Shown here one piece after another: positions 9,115 to 17,293 of a stretch of DNA of 64,000 nt (within the stretch, counting starts at the first letter, position 1; every line of letters begins with the position of its first letter). The translations under genes and the position numbers were made by a program. The notes below the pieces were generated by a model. That model saw nothing but the letters and a program-made list of their open reading frames with translations. It made no database searches and was not told the DNA's origin. The stretch lies in the NCBI RefSeq assembly GCF_000472925.1, contig NZ_AXAS01000013.1, forward strand, positions 1 through 64,000. Reading direction: 5' to 3'. This stretch comes from Bradyrhizobium sp. Ec3.3 (GTDB lineage Bacteria; Pseudomonadota; Alphaproteobacteria; Rhizobiales; Xanthobacteraceae).

Positions 9115-9669
9115 ATGCGCGTCGTCGGCGGACGATTGAAGGGGCGCAATCTCGCCGCGCCGTCCTCGCGCGACATCCGTCCCACGGCGGATCGTTTGCG
9201 CGAGTCCGTGTTCAACATCCTCGTGCACGCCTATGACGATCCGATCGAGGACGCGCGCGTGCTCGATCTCTTCGCCGGCACGGGCGCGCTCGGCATCGAG
9301 GCGGCCTCGCGCGGCGCGAAATTCACGCTGTTCGTCGACAACGGCGCCGAGGCGCGTGCGCTACTCCGCAACAATGTCGAGGCGCTGGGCCTGGGCGGTG
9401 TGACGAAGGTCTATCGTCGCGATGCGACGGACCTTGGGCCTGCGCATCCCGTCGAGCCGTTTTCGCTGGTGTTCCTCGATCCACCCTACGGCAAGGGTTT
9501 TGCCGAGCGGGCGCTCGCGAGCTTGCGCGACGGGGGCTGGCTCACGCCGGGGGCGCTGCTGGTGGTCGAAGAAGCGAAGGCCGCGCAGTTCACCGCGCCC
9601 GAAGGCTTCGAGGAACTGGAGCGGCGCGCCTATGACGACACGGAGTTCGTGTTTTTGAAGGCTCCGTAG
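9115..9669 (+). CDS. rsmD: 16S rRNA (guanine(966)-N2)-methyltransferase RsmD
   Basis: A 184-residue Rossmann methyltransferase. It begins MRVVGGRLKGRNL, typical for RsmD, with RPTADRLRESVFNIL, the SAM loop DLFAGTGALGIEA (about 51-63) and the catalytic DPPY motif at 122-125. It methylates G966 of 16S rRNA during 30S assembly. Its ATG follows the rluB stop directly (TAAATG), giving a two-gene rRNA-modification operon. It ends in a hairpin shared with convergent mutL. Confidence 0.95.
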   Translation: MRVVGGRLKGRNLAAPSSRDIRPTADRLRESVFNILVHAYDDPIEDARVLDLFAGTGALGIEAASRGAKFTLFVDNGAEARALLRNNVEALGLGGVTKVYRRDATDLGPAHPVEPFSLVFLDPPYGKGFAERALASLRDGGWLTPGALLVVEEAKAAQFTAPEGFEELERRAYDDTEFVFLKAP

Positions 9670-9692
9670 GGTGGGTTAGTAACCCACCCTAC
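9666..9692. terminator. Bidirectional hairpin between rsmD and mutL
   Basis: GTAGGGTGGGTT (9666-9677) and AACCCACCCTAC (9681-9692) form a perfect 12-bp stem with a 3-nt loop; it overlaps the rsmD stop codon. The two genes converge here, 35 bp apart. No long T run is present on either strand, so its role as terminator is inferred from position. Confidence 0.6.
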
Positions 9693-9704
9693 AGCAGCGT
9701 CGGT

Positions 9705-11516
9705 TCACCTCCGCCCGAACAGCTTCTCGACATCCGCGAGCTTCAGCTCCACATATGTCGGCCGGCCGTGATTGCACTGGCCGGAGTTCGGCGTCTCCTC
9801 CATCTCGCGGAGCAGCGCGTTCATCTCCTCCGGCTTGAGCCGACGGCCTGCGCGCACCGAGCCGTGGCAGGCCATGGTGGCGGCGACGTGCATCAGGCGG
9901 CGCTCCAGCGGCAGCGCCTCGTCCCACTCGGCCATGTGCTCGGCGAGATCGCGCAACAATCCACCTGCGTCAGCCTTGCCGAGCAGCGACGGCGTCTCGC
10001 GCACTGCAACGGCACCCGGACCGAAGGATTCGATCGCGAGCCCGAACGAAGCCAGCTCGTCGCTTCGCGCTAGCAGCCGTTCCACCGTCGCCTCGTCCAT
10101 CTCGACGATCTCGGGGATCAGGAGGATTTGCCGCTGCACGCCGTTCTTCGCCAGCGACGCCTTCAGCCGTTCATAGACGATACGCTCATGGGCGGCATGT
10201 TGATCGATGATGATGAGGCCGTCGCGGGTCTGCGACACGATGTAGGTCTCGTGGATCTGCGTGCGCGCCGCGCCGAGCGGACGGTCGACCAGATCGCCGA
10301 CGGGCTGCGTCTCGATTCTCACATCCGCGGTCGGCGCGCCGACGTCGAAGGCGGCCTGCACGCGCTCCGCGAAAGCCGGCGCAGCGGTGCCCTCGAAGGA
10401 CGGCAGCGGCGCCGTCGGGGCGGATGGCGACTGCCGCCAGTCCCAATTGCCCGGGCGCGGCGCGAACGCGGGGCGGAATGACGACAGCGCGCTGCCGCCG
10501 CTATTGGCGGCGGTGCGTCGTCCCTCGCGCGCAAGACCTTCCTTCAATCCGTGTACGATCAGCGCGCGCACGAGCCCGGCATTGCGGAACCGTACCTCGG
10601 TCTTGGCCGGGTGCACGTTGGCGTCGACCTCACGCGGGTCGAGCGTGACGAACAGCGCCAGCACCGGATGGCGGTCGCGCGGCAGATAGTCGGAGTAGGC
10701 CGCGCGCACCGCCCCCAGGATCAGCTTGTCGCGCACGGGGCGTCCGTTGACGAAGAGATATTGCCCGAGCGCATTCGCCTTTGTCAGAGCGGGGGCAGCC
10801 GCGTAACCCGCGACGACGACGCCGTCGCGCTCGGCATGAACCTCGATCGCATGGCTGCGAAACTCCGCGCCCAAGATATCGCCGAGCCGCGTCAGCCGGC
10901 CGGCGGCGCCGGGCAGGGCAGCGGCCCAGGTCACCGGCGCGCGCTCCTCGCCGGCGAGCGTGAAGGCAATGTCGGGGCGCGCCATCGCCAACCGCCTGAC
11001 CACTTCGCGAATGGCTTCCGCCTCGGTGCGGTCGGTCTTCAGGAATTTCAGCCGCGCCGGCGTCGCATAGAAGAGGTCGTTGACCTCGACGCGCGTGCCA
11101 TGCGCCAGCGCTGCCGGCATGATCTCGGACTTCTCGCCGCCTTCGACCGACAGCGCCCAGGCATGCGGTTCGCTGGCGTGGCGCGTGGTGATCGAGAGCC
11201 GTGCAACCGAGCCGATCGAGGGCAGCGCCTCGCCGCGGAACCCGAGCGTGCGGATTTGCAGGAGATCCTCGTCATCGAGCTTGGACGTGGCGTGGCGTTC
11301 GACCGCGAGCGACAGGTCCCTCGCCGTCATGCCGCTGCCGTCGTCGGTGATGCCGATCCGCCGCCGGCCGCCGCCATCGGTGAAGACGTCGATGCGGCTC
11401 GCGCGGGCATCGATGGCGTTCTCGACCAGTTCCTTGACCACGCTCGCAGGCCGTTCCACCACCTCGCCCGCGGCGATGCGATTAACGATCTGTTCGGGAA
11501 GTTGGCGGACGGGCAT
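9705..11516 (-). CDS. mutL: DNA mismatch repair protein MutL
   Basis: A 603-residue GHKL ATPase. The N-terminal ATPase motifs are RIAAGEVVERPASVVKELVENAIDA (about 9-33), TDDGSGM and GFRGEALPSI. The C-terminal domain carries the endonuclease motif DQHA-x2-E-x4-E (DQHAAHERIVYE), the ACHGSVRAG segment and a terminal QCNHGRPTYVEL. The DQHA motif marks the nicking form of MutL used by bacteria lacking MutH. It works with MutS in post-replicative repair. The ATG at 11516 starts the conserved MPVRQLPEQIVNRIAAGE. Confidence 0.96.
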   Translation of the reverse strand: MPVRQLPEQIVNRIAAGEVVERPASVVKELVENAIDARASRIDVFTDGGGRRRIGITDDGSGMTARDLSLAVERHATSKLDDEDLLQIRTLGFRGEALPSIGSVARLSITTRHASEPHAWALSVEGGEKSEIMPAALAHGTRVEVNDLFYATPARLKFLKTDRTEAEAIREVVRRLAMARPDIAFTLAGEERAPVTWAAALPGAAGRLTRLGDILGAEFRSHAIEVHAERDGVVVAGYAAAPALTKANALGQYLFVNGRPVRDKLILGAVRAAYSDYLPRDRHPVLALFVTLDPREVDANVHPAKTEVRFRNAGLVRALIVHGLKEGLAREGRRTAANSGGSALSSFRPAFAPRPGNWDWRQSPSAPTAPLPSFEGTAAPAFAERVQAAFDVGAPTADVRIETQPVGDLVDRPLGAARTQIHETYIVSQTRDGLIIIDQHAAHERIVYERLKASLAKNGVQRQILLIPEIVEMDEATVERLLARSDELASFGLAIESFGPGAVAVRETPSLLGKADAGGLLRDLAEHMAEWDEALPLERRLMHVAATMACHGSVRAGRRLKPEEMNALLREMEETPNSGQCNHGRPTYVELKLADVEKLFGRR

Positions 11517-11835
11517 GGGTTCACTCGGCGAAGAGACCCAGTCTAACGTCGCCCGGACGCAAATGCATGTGGAAGCTTGAGCTTCCCACATACCAAATAT
11601 AGGACATTTCCAGCTTTGAGCTGCCAACACGAATGCGGCGCGCATTCGTGCGCTGCCGCATATGAGGAGCGCAATTCCGCGAAACGGCCGCGAAATCCCT
11701 CAACGATCACCACACCAGACGGTTTGCATCACGGGCGCGCCGTTCGCACTCTTACGCGATGAAATGGTCCAGTTCAGGCGAACGGTGCGTAGAATCACCG
11801 GACCGTTCATCGCGACAAAAATCCAGGAGAAGTGG
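11517..11835. other. Gene-free region between mutL and a small exported protein
   Basis: 319 bp without a supportable gene. It holds two perfect hairpins: GGAAGCT-TG-AGCTTCC (11571-11586) and CACGAATGCG-GCG-CGCATTCGTG (11628-11650). It must carry the divergent promoters of mutL and the 11836 gene, but no clear -35/-10 pair was found. AGGAGAAG just before 11836 is a ribosome-binding site. Confidence 0.5.
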
Positions 11836-12144
11836 ATGAAGTTGGTGAAGACCTCCGTGATCGCATGCGCCCTCTCGGCTCTGATTGCGACACCCGTTCT
11901 CGCTCAAGGTGCGTCGACTGACGCCAAGACGCGCGGCACCGTGCAAAGCAAGCCCATGCAGGGCGGCGTGTCAGGCAGCGAAGATGAGGATTTGGGCGCG
12001 CAGCAGGGCGCTGCCGGCGACAAGGTAGGCATGAAGTCGACCAAGGGCACGAAGGGCACGGTCGGCGCCACCGGCAGCGCTGCGCATAAGGGGACGGTCG
12101 ACAATTCCACGTCAGGCGGTGCTGCCGCCGGCAAGCGCTACTAG
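11836..12144 (+). CDS. Small exported disordered protein, unknown function
   Basis: 102 residues. A clean Sec signal peptide (about 1-24: Lys near the start, hydrophobic core, cleavage after VLAQ or ALA-like motif) is followed by a mature chain of about 78 residues rich in Gly, Ala, Ser, Thr and Lys. It has repeats of KGT (TKGTKGT, HKGT) and no cysteine or predicted hydrophobic core. I do not recognise a named family. The strong ribosome-binding site AGGAGAAGTGG supports the start. A hairpin terminator follows at 12314. Confidence 0.75.
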   Translation: MKLVKTSVIACALSALIATPVLAQGASTDAKTRGTVQSKPMQGGVSGSEDEDLGAQQGAAGDKVGMKSTKGTKGTVGATGSAAHKGTVDNSTSGGAAAGKRY

Positions 12145-12293
12145 AGCATGATCCGGACCCGGAGGGCCGCGTTAGCGCAATGTGTGGAGCGGTTTTCCCT
12201 CGCGACAAACGCGGAACGCGTTTGCGCGGAGATCATGCTCAAACAACAACCTAAAGCGCGATGACGATTCATCCTAATCTCATCGCGCTTTAG
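12145..12293. repeat. Dispersed intergenic repeat, family A copy 1
   Basis: The unit contains GCATGATC...GATCATGC arms (about 12146 and 12230) and a perfect 14-bp inverted repeat CTAAAGCGCGATGA (12251-12264) / TCATCGCGCTTTAG (12280-12293), joined by AAACAACAAC. A second copy in inverted orientation is at 27322-27421 with nearly the same loop sequence. Confidence 0.85.
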
Positions 12294-12313
12294 CACCGAG
12301 ATTCGAGACGGCA

Positions 12314-12346
12314 AATCTCCGGTCGCCAGCGGCCGGAGATTCTTTT
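12314..12346 (+). terminator. Intrinsic terminator
   Basis: AATCTCCGG (12314-12322) pairs with CCGGAGATT (12333-12341), followed by CTTTTC. It probably ends the transcript of the 11836 gene; convergent arfB ends at 12354. Confidence 0.65.
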
Positions 12347-12353
12347 CAACTGT

Positions 12354-12770
12354 TCAATCGTCGAAGCCGCCGCCGCGCCTGGCCTTGATGTCGCCGCGGC
12401 GCTTCTTGCTGTCGAGCCGGCGCTGCTTGGAGGCGAAGGTCGGCCGCGTCGCGCGGCGCGGCGTCGGCCGCACCATGGCCTCGCGCAGGATCTCGAGCAG
12501 GCGGTCGATTGCGTCCTGGCGGTTGCGCTCCTGGGTGCGAAAACGCTGCGCCTGGATCACGATGACGCCGTCCTTGGTCATGCGTTGACCGGCAAGGCGC
12601 GCAAGGCGCAAGGCAGCGTCCTCCGGCAGGGTCAGCTTGCGCGTGTCGAAGCGCAGCTGCGCCGAGGTCGCGACCTTGTTGACATTCTGTCCGCCCGGGC
12701 CGGAGGCGCGGACGAAGCCGATCTCGATGTCGTCTTCGTCGATGACGAGATCGCGGGAAATCCGCAGCAT
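12354..12770 (-). CDS. arfB: Alternative ribosome-rescue factor / peptidyl-tRNA hydrolase ArfB
   Basis: A 138-residue class I release-factor-like domain with the catalytic GGQ at 26-28 in the context ASGPGGQNVNKV. A basic C-terminal tail (RRATRPTFASKQRRLDSKKRRGDIKARRG split over about 105-132) is the part that enters the mRNA channel of stalled ribosomes. No codon-recognition domain is present, as expected. It releases peptides from ribosomes lacking a stop codon. The ATG at 12770 gives the usual family length (about 140 aa). Confidence 0.93.
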   Translation of the reverse strand: MLRISRDLVIDEDDIEIGFVRASGPGGQNVNKVATSAQLRFDTRKLTLPEDAALRLARLAGQRMTKDGVIVIQAQRFRTQERNRQDAIDRLLEILREAMVRPTPRRATRPTFASKQRRLDSKKRRGDIKARRGGGFDD

Positions 12771-12841
12771 GATGGCACCTTCGTGATGCCTCGACCTATC
12801 CCGGGCACCCTCATTTGGCAATGCTGCATCATGGAAAATGC

Positions 12842-12868
12842 GAATGGCCGGGGCAAGCCCGGCCATTC
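12842..12868 (-). terminator. Terminator of the M16 peptidase operon
   Basis: GAATGGCCGGG (12842-12852) and CCCGGCCATTC (12858-12868) form a perfect 11-bp stem; on the minus strand it is followed by GCATTTTCC. It lies just downstream of the M16 gene stop at 12887. Confidence 0.65.
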
Positions 12869-12886
12869 ATTGCGGAGATCGCAACT

Positions 12887-14260
12887 TCAGTTCGACTTCG
12901 GCGCGGGCGCTGCGGCGGGCTGCGCGGCCGCTTGGGGCGCGCGGCCGACGATGACGGTCAGGAGGCCCTGGCCCCATAGCCGCTTCGCGGCCTGCTTGGC
13001 GTCGTCCAGCGTCACGGCATCGACGATGGCATTGCGCTTCTCGATATAGTCGATCGGAAGCTTGTCCTGCTGATACTGCAGCAGCGCCTGCGCGAGCTTG
13101 GAAGAGGTATCGAGCGCCAGCATCTGCGAGCCCTTGAGATAAGACTTCGCCTCGTCGAGCTCCTTCTGCGTCGGTCCCTCCTCGGCGATGCGGCGCACCT
13201 CCCTCTCGACTGCGTCGATGGTGTCGCCGGCGCGGTCCGCCCGCGTGCCGGTGCTGCCGATGAACACGGCCGAATGCTCCATCCACAGCAGCGCTTCAAA
13301 CACCGAATAGGCGAGCCCTCGCTTCTCGCGCACCTCGCGATAGAGCCGGGACGACAGTCCGCCGCCGCCCAGGATGTGGTTGACGACGTAGGCGGCCATG
13401 AAGTTCGGATCGCTGCGCTTCACGCCGGGGCCGCCAAAGGTGATCACGGTCTGCGGCACGTCGAGTGGCACGAAGGCGCGCTGCGGCGGTGCGGCTGGCT
13501 GGACGTCGGGGACCTGTGTGAGGTTCGCCTTGGCCGGCAGGCTGCCAAACGTCCTGTCGAGCAGCTTGCCGAGGGTTGCCGGGTCGACGTCGCCGACGAC
13601 CGCGACCTTCAGCGTGTCCCTGGCCAGCACGCGGCCGACATAATCCTTCATGTCGGCGACCGTGATGGTCGGCACGCTTTCCAGCGTCCCGCTGGTCGGC
13701 CGGCCGTAGGGATGATCGCCGAAGGCGATCTCGGAAAGTTTACGGCTGGCGAGCGCGGTCGGATTGGTGGTGTCGCGGCGCAGGCCCGAGATGACCTGGG
13801 AACGGATACGCTCGACGTCGGCGGTGTCGAAATGCGGCGAGGTCAGCGCCATCCGCAACAGGTCGAAAGCCTCGTCCTTGTTGTCGCGGAGCATGCGCAG
13901 GCTGCCGCGGAAGGTGTCGCGGTTGGCGTTGAAGGAGAGCTCGATGGCGCGGCGGTCGAGCCGCTCGTGGAAGGTCTTGGAATCGAGATCGCCGGAGCCT
14001 TCGTCGAGGAGGTCGCCGACGAGATTGGCGACACCAGGCTTGTCCTTGGGGTCCTGCGACGCGCCGCCGGCAAACGAATACTCCATCGCGATCAGTGGCA
14101 CGGTCGCGTCCTGCACGAACCAGGCTTCGATGCCGCCGGGCGAGGTCAGGTGCTGGATCTTGGCCGCGGCCTGTGACGGAGAGATGGACACCAGAGAGAG
14201 CGTCACCGAGGTGACGACGCAGAGCGCGATGCCCCGCACGCGGAGGAAGGAATAGGTCAC
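12887..14260 (-). CDS. M16 family peptidase-like protein without HxxEH (non-catalytic partner)
   Basis: 457 residues with a signal peptide (LRVRGIALCVVTSVTLSLVS, cleavage near SQAAA). The peptidase_M16 fold is recognisable (GGASQDPKDKPGVANLVGDLLDEGS, SSRLYREVREKRGLAYS), but where the first protein of the pair has HFLEH this one has VANLVGDLL, so the zinc site is absent. The C-terminus is Ala/Pro rich. The GTG at 14260 overlaps the upstream stop (GTGA), giving tight coupling to the catalytic gene. In this family one active and one inactive subunit usually form a heterodimer, as in PqqF/YmxG-type pairs. Periplasmic location is inferred. Confidence 0.88.
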   Translation of the reverse strand: MTYSFLRVRGIALCVVTSVTLSLVSISPSQAAAKIQHLTSPGGIEAWFVQDATVPLIAMEYSFAGGASQDPKDKPGVANLVGDLLDEGSGDLDSKTFHERLDRRAIELSFNANRDTFRGSLRMLRDNKDEAFDLLRMALTSPHFDTADVERIRSQVISGLRRDTTNPTALASRKLSEIAFGDHPYGRPTSGTLESVPTITVADMKDYVGRVLARDTLKVAVVGDVDPATLGKLLDRTFGSLPAKANLTQVPDVQPAAPPQRAFVPLDVPQTVITFGGPGVKRSDPNFMAAYVVNHILGGGGLSSRLYREVREKRGLAYSVFEALLWMEHSAVFIGSTGTRADRAGDTIDAVEREVRRIAEEGPTQKELDEAKSYLKGSQMLALDTSSKLAQALLQYQQDKLPIDYIEKRNAIVDAVTLDDAKQAAKRLWGQGLLTVIVGRAPQAAAQPAAAPAPKSN

Positions 14261-15648
14261 GAACGCTTCTCCTCGCGCTTGGCGGTGGTGGTGTCCTTGA
14301 TCAGGTAGCCGGTGACTGAGCGCTTCTTCTCGAGCCACTTTTGCGCGGCGGCGCGCACCTGTTCGGCGGTGACGGCGCGGATGCGATCGGGCCAGCTGCG
14401 GATGTCCTCGATGGACAGGCCCGTGGTCAGCGCGCCGCCATACCAGCTCGCCAGCACGGCCTGATTGTCCTGGGCATAGATCGCCTGCGCGATGAGCTGG
14501 GTCTTGACCCGCTCGAGATCCTCGGCGCGGATCGGATTTTGCACGATGTCGGCGATCACGCCGTCGATCACCTGCTCGACCTCCGCGAAGCTGACGCCCT
14601 GCTTGGGCGAGGCCGCGATCGAGAACTGGCTTGGGTCGAGCGAGGTGCTCGAATAGCTGGCGCTGGCGGAGACCGCGAGCGGCTTGTCGACGACGAGCGC
14701 GCGGTAGAGATAGGAGTTGCTGCCGCTGCCCATCAGTTGCGCGAGCACGTCGAGCGCAGCGCTCTCGCCGGCTGCCGCCGTGGTTGCCGACGGCGCGAGG
14801 TAATAGCGGCGCAGGCCGGGCTGCTCGACGCGCGGATCGGACAGCGTGACGGTGCGCGGAGCAGCCGGCTCCGGCTCCTGCGGACGGATGCGTTGCGCGG
14901 GGATCGCGGGCTGTGCCGGGATCGGGCCGAAATTGCGCTCGACCAGCGGGCGCACGTCGGCGACCTCGACGTCGCCGGCGATCACCAGGATCGCGTTGTT
15001 CGGCGCATAGAAGCGCCGGTAGAACGCCAGCGCATCCTCGCGATTGAGCTTCTCGATCTCCTGGTGCCAGCCGATTATCGGCCGGCCGTAGGGATGGTTG
15101 AGATAGAGCGCGGCCATGACCTGCTCGTTCAGCCGTGCCTCGGGACTGTTGGCAACGCGCATGTTGTATTCCTCGAGCACGACGTCGCGCTCGGGCAGCA
15201 CGTTCTCGTCCTTGAGCACGAGTCCCGTCATGCGATCGGCTTCGAACTCCATCATGGTTGGCAGCTGCTCGCGCGGCACGCGCTGATAGTAGTTGGTGTA
15301 GTCGACCGAGGTGGAGGCGTTCTCGTTGCCGCCGACGCGCAGCACGGTCTGTGAGAATTCGCCGACCGGATGTTTCTCCGTGCCCTTGAACATCAGGTGC
15401 TCGAGGAAATGGGCGAGCCCCGATTTGCCGGGCGTCTCGTCGGCCGAGCCGACCTTGTACCAGATCATCTCCGTGACCACGGGCGTGCGGTGGTCGGGAA
15501 TCACCACGACCTGGAGTCCGTTACCGAGCGTGAAGCTGCTGGGTGGTGCGGATGTTACCGTTGTCTGGGCAGATGCGCCGCCGGTTGTAAGAGCACAAGT
15601 GGAGAGCAACGCGGCGAGGAGGCAGGCAGCCGATCGGTATGAGGACAT
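14257..15648 (-). CDS. M16 family zinc metallopeptidase, catalytic subunit
   Basis: 463 residues with a Sec signal peptide (about 1-28, ending GGASAQ). The inverted zinc motif HxxEH is H80-F-L-E83-H84 in SGLAHFLEHLMFKGT, and a second acidic region follows (ERDVVLEEYNMR). The SRLYR-type C-terminal half is also present. It should cleave peptides in the periplasm together with the HxxEH-less partner encoded directly downstream (4-nt overlap). AAGGATTGT in front of the ATG at 15648 supports this start over an upstream one at 15696. Substrate unknown. Confidence 0.92.
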   Translation of the reverse strand: MSSYRSAACLLAALLSTCALTTGGASAQTTVTSAPPSSFTLGNGLQVVVIPDHRTPVVTEMIWYKVGSADETPGKSGLAHFLEHLMFKGTEKHPVGEFSQTVLRVGGNENASTSVDYTNYYQRVPREQLPTMMEFEADRMTGLVLKDENVLPERDVVLEEYNMRVANSPEARLNEQVMAALYLNHPYGRPIIGWHQEIEKLNREDALAFYRRFYAPNNAILVIAGDVEVADVRPLVERNFGPIPAQPAIPAQRIRPQEPEPAAPRTVTLSDPRVEQPGLRRYYLAPSATTAAAGESAALDVLAQLMGSGSNSYLYRALVVDKPLAVSASASYSSTSLDPSQFSIAASPKQGVSFAEVEQVIDGVIADIVQNPIRAEDLERVKTQLIAQAIYAQDNQAVLASWYGGALTTGLSIEDIRSWPDRIRAVTAEQVRAAAQKWLEKKRSVTGYLIKDTTTAKREEKRS

Positions 15649-15844
15649 CACAATCCTTGTGAAAGCCCGGACCCAAATGCCCGGGTGCAAAAGCACGGCA
15701 TGCTACACCGTGCGACCTAGCGCTTTGCGTCACGAAGCAGAGAACGCCGTCATCGTGAAGTTAAAGATAAGTCATGTGCTGCATCCGGCCTACACCGGAC
15801 GATTGCGGCAGTTCCTCAATGAGCACGAAAGGCCGGCAGGAGCG

Positions 15845-16555
15845 CTATTGCTCTTTTTCCTTGCCGCTCTGCACGTCGTAATACGTCTTCTTGGTTTTGT
15901 CCGGCCCCCCGGAACCATAGGCGTAATTCGGCGAGGGCGTCTGGTAACCGGGCGGCGGCTCGGTCAGGGATCCCCGCGGCGGTTCAGACTTGAATTCCGC
16001 GGCTTCGTTGCTGTCGCCCTTGAAGAGTTTGAACAGGCCGCCGGTGTAGCCGAGCTGGGCCGGACTCAGGGTCGGATTGTTCTGAGTAGGCTGGCCCGGC
16101 TCGTTGCTGGTGGTGCGAGTAGGGCCGTTCGTCTTGGCCGCGTTCATCTCGGCTGGCGTCAGCGGCCGGGCGGCTTCCCATGGCTGCTGGAATTTGGTGC
16201 CGGATTTCTTTCTTGCGGCAGCAAGCTCCTTGCGGCGCCTTTCGTCGGGGTCCTTCGGCCAGTTTGGCGCGGCCGCCTCGGCAGACGACGCAGGCGGAGG
16301 CAGGTCGAGCTTCGGAGGCACTACCAGCGGTGAACGTTCGCGGTATTCGATGCCGGGCTTCTCCAAGCTGCGGCCGCCCTGGGCGCCGAGGCCGGACATC
16401 AGATTGTCGATGAGTTTTTCCTCGAAGGTCCGGTCGTCTTCTTCGTCGTCATCGCCGGCGCGGGCCGCGCCGGCCGCCATCACGAGACCGATGCCGAGTG
16501 CGACGGAAGTAAGCTTCAGCGAGCGCAACAGCCCGTGCATCGAGCTTCGCATCAT
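15845..16555 (-). CDS. Exported proline-rich protein, unknown function
   Basis: 236 residues with a signal peptide (LLRSLKLTSVALGIGLVMAA, cleavage near ARAG), then an acidic DDDEEDD patch, a short helix (FEEKLIDNLMSGLGA) and a long Pro/Ser/Thr/Lys-rich region likely to be disordered. No family recognised; similar proteins are common as conserved hypotheticals in bradyrhizobia (recollection). Start ambiguous between 16555, 16552 and 16582. It follows lspA in the same direction at about 120 bp and precedes the M16 pair. Confidence 0.75.
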   Translation of the reverse strand: MMRSSMHGLLRSLKLTSVALGIGLVMAAGAARAGDDDEEDDRTFEEKLIDNLMSGLGAQGGRSLEKPGIEYRERSPLVVPPKLDLPPPASSAEAAAPNWPKDPDERRRKELAAARKKSGTKFQQPWEAARPLTPAEMNAAKTNGPTRTTSNEPGQPTQNNPTLSPAQLGYTGGLFKLFKGDSNEAAEFKSEPPRGSLTEPPPGYQTPSPNYAYGSGGPDKTKKTYYDVQSGKEKEQ

Positions 16556-16678
16556 CCAACCTTTCGGCTCGCTTTCGCGCATCGCTGTACCTGTTCTGTT
16601 TCGTAATCGATCGCCGCGCCCTGCGCGGGCCTGCCCTCGCAAGCAAGGTTCCACCGTCCGGGCCCGTATCGGCCGGGA

Positions 16679-17173
16679 TCAGGGCGCTTTTGCGGCGGGT
16701 ACCCCCAGGAAGGAATCATACAATAGGGCCGCAACCCCAGCAACGATGGCCACGTCGGCGAGGTTAAACACGTACCAATTGTAGGTATTTCCGGCGATTT
16801 CGACGTGAAACAGCGCGAAATCGAACACGGCGCCATAGGCCAGACGGTCGATGGCATTGCCGATGGCGCCGCCGATGATCAGCCCCAGCGCCACCGTTGC
16901 CAGCCGGGTCTGCGCGCGGGTCATCCAGACTGCCAGCAGGACCACCGCGACGGCCTTGACCGCCATCAGCGCGATCTGCCCGGCCGCGCCTTCGGTCTGC
17001 AGCCAGCCATAGCTGATGCCCTTGTTCCAGGCCGGCATGAGGTCGAAGAAAGACGTCAACCTCAGCCCGCCGCGACGGTTGAGGTCGAACACGTTGAGCA
17101 GCCAGAGCTTCGAGGCCTGGTCCAGCACGAGCGAAATCACGGCAGACAGAACGCCGGCGCGGAGAGGGGTCAT
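16679..17173 (-). CDS. lspA: Lipoprotein signal peptidase (signal peptidase II)
   Basis: A 164-residue inner-membrane aspartic protease with four hydrophobic segments. Catalytic Asp residues lie in GNAIDRL and FNLADVAI, both family signatures, and N-terminal LDQASKLW is also conserved. It cleaves prolipoproteins after diacylglyceryl transfer by Lgt. It lies 120 bp downstream of ileS in the same orientation, the classic ribF-ileS-lspA order found in many proteobacteria. The ATG at 17173 gives the standard length. Confidence 0.95.
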   Translation of the reverse strand: MTPLRAGVLSAVISLVLDQASKLWLLNVFDLNRRGGLRLTSFFDLMPAWNKGISYGWLQTEGAAGQIALMAVKAVAVVLLAVWMTRAQTRLATVALGLIIGGAIGNAIDRLAYGAVFDFALFHVEIAGNTYNWYVFNLADVAIVAGVAALLYDSFLGVPAAKAP

Positions 17174-17293
17174 GGTGCTGCGGCCCCAAACTCCGCCGTC
17201 GTCCCGGCGAAGGCCGGGACACATAACCCCAGGCGGAAGTTGGTTGAAAGACTCGTGGTCATCAGCCTTCGCGATCGTGGTTGGCAACTAAGA

